Part shown: one piece after another, positions 63,134 through 64,000 of the stretch
Layout of the letters: each line of letters begins with the position of its first letter
How positions within the stretch are numbered: the first letter of the stretch is position 1
Origin: Pedobacter soli
Lineage (GTDB): Bacteria; Bacteroidota; Bacteroidia; Sphingobacteriales; Sphingobacteriaceae
Length of the DNA stretch: 64,000 nucleotides
NCBI RefSeq assembly: GCF_900101435.1
Contig: NZ_FMZH01000013.1
Span: 62,001-126,000 of the forward strand
Direction of reading: 5' to 3'
The notes under the pieces: model-generated
What the model saw: only the letters and a program-made list of their open reading frames with translations
Told to the model about the DNA's origin: nothing
The model's database searches: none
Made by a program: the position numbers and the translations under genes

Positions 63134-63545
63134 AGTGTCACCCTGTTTCGCTTCATGGTGGCCGCCTGTTTCGGAGCAAGCTGGCCGCGCTGATCACTTG
63201 ATCAGATTTTCTTTGTACAGTATTTCTTAACCAAGTTTTTATTTAAAGCTAATTCAAAGCCATAGGTTCGAAAAGACAAGCCTCAGCTAAGCTTTGGGTC
63301 GTGAGACGATTTTGAACGCGTTTAAGCACTTTTTTAAGGTGTTTTGGATAGATTCTTTGGTTGGCTGAAATTTAAGAGGATCAGCATCCCTTAAAAGAGA
63401 TAGCCTGGAAGGCTTAGTATCAAGAAGAAATTTGAAAACCGTCGGCCTATATTTGTTCAGAGGGAAAGGAACTTTTATGCCAAAGCCCGGCAATCAAATT
63501 GGCGGCCAGTTTGGTCCGAAACGGAGGGGTCACTTTTGCCGAAAT
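63100..63545. mobile_element. 446-bp inverted-repeat element derived from IS21-like ends
   Basis: The left end begins TTTCAGCGAAAATGGCC and contains GTTTCGGAGCAAGCTGGCCG at 63169-63188. The right end, 63501-63545, holds the inverted copy (GGCCAGTTTGGTCCGAAAC and the outer TCACTTTTGCCGAAAT). The inner repeats differ at only three of 22 positions. No transposase gene lies between, only a 68-codon minus-strand frame with a TTG start. It is probably a transposase-deleted IS21 derivative that moves or moved in trans. Confidence 0.6.
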
Positions 63546-63843
63546 ACGCAATCAATACTTACTTACACCCAATTATCGTGATTTATTGAGATTTTTGGAG
63601 AAAGATGATTTTCAGGTCTTTGTAATGGGCCATTCTTGTGGTTTATCAGATCGTACCATGTTTAAGGAAATTTTCGAACATGAAAAATGTAAATCTGTCC
63701 GTTTATTTCATTACAATGGCGACTTTCATGACAAAGCGATTAATGTGAGTAAGCATTTTAGCAATAAGGGGCATATGCGTAAACTCATAGTGGATCGTAA
63801 AGAATCAGATGCTTTTCCACAGCTTAATAAATCAACAGTTTGA
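63546..63843 (+). pseudogene. AbiH-type phage-defence protein, C-terminal fragment
   Basis: The frame, open from inside the element, reads LLTPNYRDLLRFLEKDDFQV followed by FVMGHSCGLSDRTMFKEIFE and HEKCKSVRLFHYNGDF. The MGHSCGxSDRTLL block and the helix IFEHxxC are hallmarks of the bacteriophage abortive infection protein AbiH. About 100 codons of the C-terminus remain; the N-terminal two thirds lie beyond the element and are absent. It is a disrupted defence gene. Confidence 0.85.
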
Positions 63844-63880
63844 TTTCTCCGCTTCGCTGCGCTTCAGTCGAAATGACGAT
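63842..63880. repeat. Extragenic repeat of the TTTCTCC-CGAAATGACGA type
   Basis: The segment starts GATTTCTCCGCTTCGCTGCG and ends GTCGAAATGACGAT. Intergenic elements of this form, with a GC-rich hairpin centre, are dispersed in many Bacteroidota genomes. Only this copy is seen in the window. Confidence 0.55.
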
Positions 63881-64000
63881 TTTTCTTAGTGGTGTTAGCG
63901 GTTAGTAGCTGTTAACTTCTTTTCACTATCTTCAAAAACACATACCAACAATCCCCGATAAAACCGATGCGGTTAAGATCGCAAACCTGGCTTCGGCGAT
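63881..64000. other. Unassigned end of the window
   Basis: The last 120 bp contain no recognisable gene start or end; coding sequence may continue beyond the window. Confidence 0.3.

Noticed and set aside
63287..63493. 68-codon frame inside the 446-bp element as a transposase or passenger gene
   Set aside because: It has a TTG start, no known domain and no ribosome site; the element seems non-coding.
1..64000. CRISPR arrays, rRNA and tRNA genes
   Set aside because: I saw no regularly spaced repeats and no recognisable tRNA or rRNA sequence; short tRNAs could be missed without a covariance search.

Overview
The window reads as a chromosomal accessory region of a Bacteroidota bacterium, most likely of the family Sphingobacteriaceae (Pedobacter/Mucilaginibacter-like). 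Pointers are the LytTR-type two-component system, DUF3945, histone H1-like and DUF932 proteins of Bacteroidota conjugative elements, DUF3570/DUF4266 proteins, -7 boxes of the TAnnTTTG type, and moderate GC content. This is inference from protein families; no rRNA or tRNA gene was recognised.

Layout. (1) 0-3.4 kb: a nucleoid-associated protein on the minus strand, then mobile-element genes (a 5'-decayed DUF3945 gene and an H1-like gene with a terminator) and relics. (2) 3.6-9.6 kb: a LytS/LytTR pair converging on an ABC-2 type exporter operon, then two overlapping CPBP membrane proteases, the first lacking the first motif glutamate. (3) 9.7-11.6 kb: an arsR-arsM-small ORF-arsC cluster with three near-identical ArsR-type palindromes and no efflux pump. 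(4) 11.6-17.7 kb: gene-poor scar tissue (an IS1182-type transposase relic with in-frame stops) and a plasmid/ICE-type module (14.2-17.0 kb: DUF932 and possible DUF6904 protein) ending at an IS21-like end relic. (5) 17.7-21.3 kb: orphan response regulator, secreted fasciclin protein, ECF sigma factor without anti-sigma gene, peroxiredoxin relic, and a stand-alone IF-3 gene. (6) 21.4-28.8 kb: an RND efflux operon behind a palindromic operator, then a small beta-barrel protein. (7) 29.3-44.6 kb: an ion/osmotic stress island with ClC, PAS kinase, CPA1 antiporter, MscS channel, trehalose synthase-phosphatase fusion, frameshifted APC permease, DUF389, DUF305 and NhaA.

(8) 45.2-50.0 kb: a sulfur/persulfide cluster: two half-size YeeE/YedE transporters, methyltransferase, metallo-beta-lactamase/rhodanese protein, TauE exporter and a Crp/Fnr regulator. 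Two identical CRP-type palindromes lie at the same distance from the -7 boxes of the MBL operon and of tauE, which predicts the regulon. (9) 50.3-51.4 kb: a BLUF photoreceptor and a helix-turn-helix/coiled-coil protein. (10) 51.5-58.4 kb: an OmpR-type two-component system followed co-directionally by cytochrome b561, VIT1/CCC1 transporter, Rieske protein, thioredoxin-like protein, ApbE flavin transferase, DUF4266 lipoprotein and DUF3570 outer-membrane protein. This probable envelope redox/metal system is the best candidate for an under-described system. (11) 58.4-64 kb: a PAP2 phosphatase relic, a second PAS kinase, small unknown genes, and a 446-bp inverted-repeat element lying between a C-terminally cut secreted protein and the C-terminal part of an AbiH-type phage-defence gene.

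Taken together the genes concern stress at the cell boundary: arsenic, drugs, ions and osmolarity, reactive sulfur, and extracytoplasmic redox chemistry, mixed with relics of repeated mobile-element traffic.
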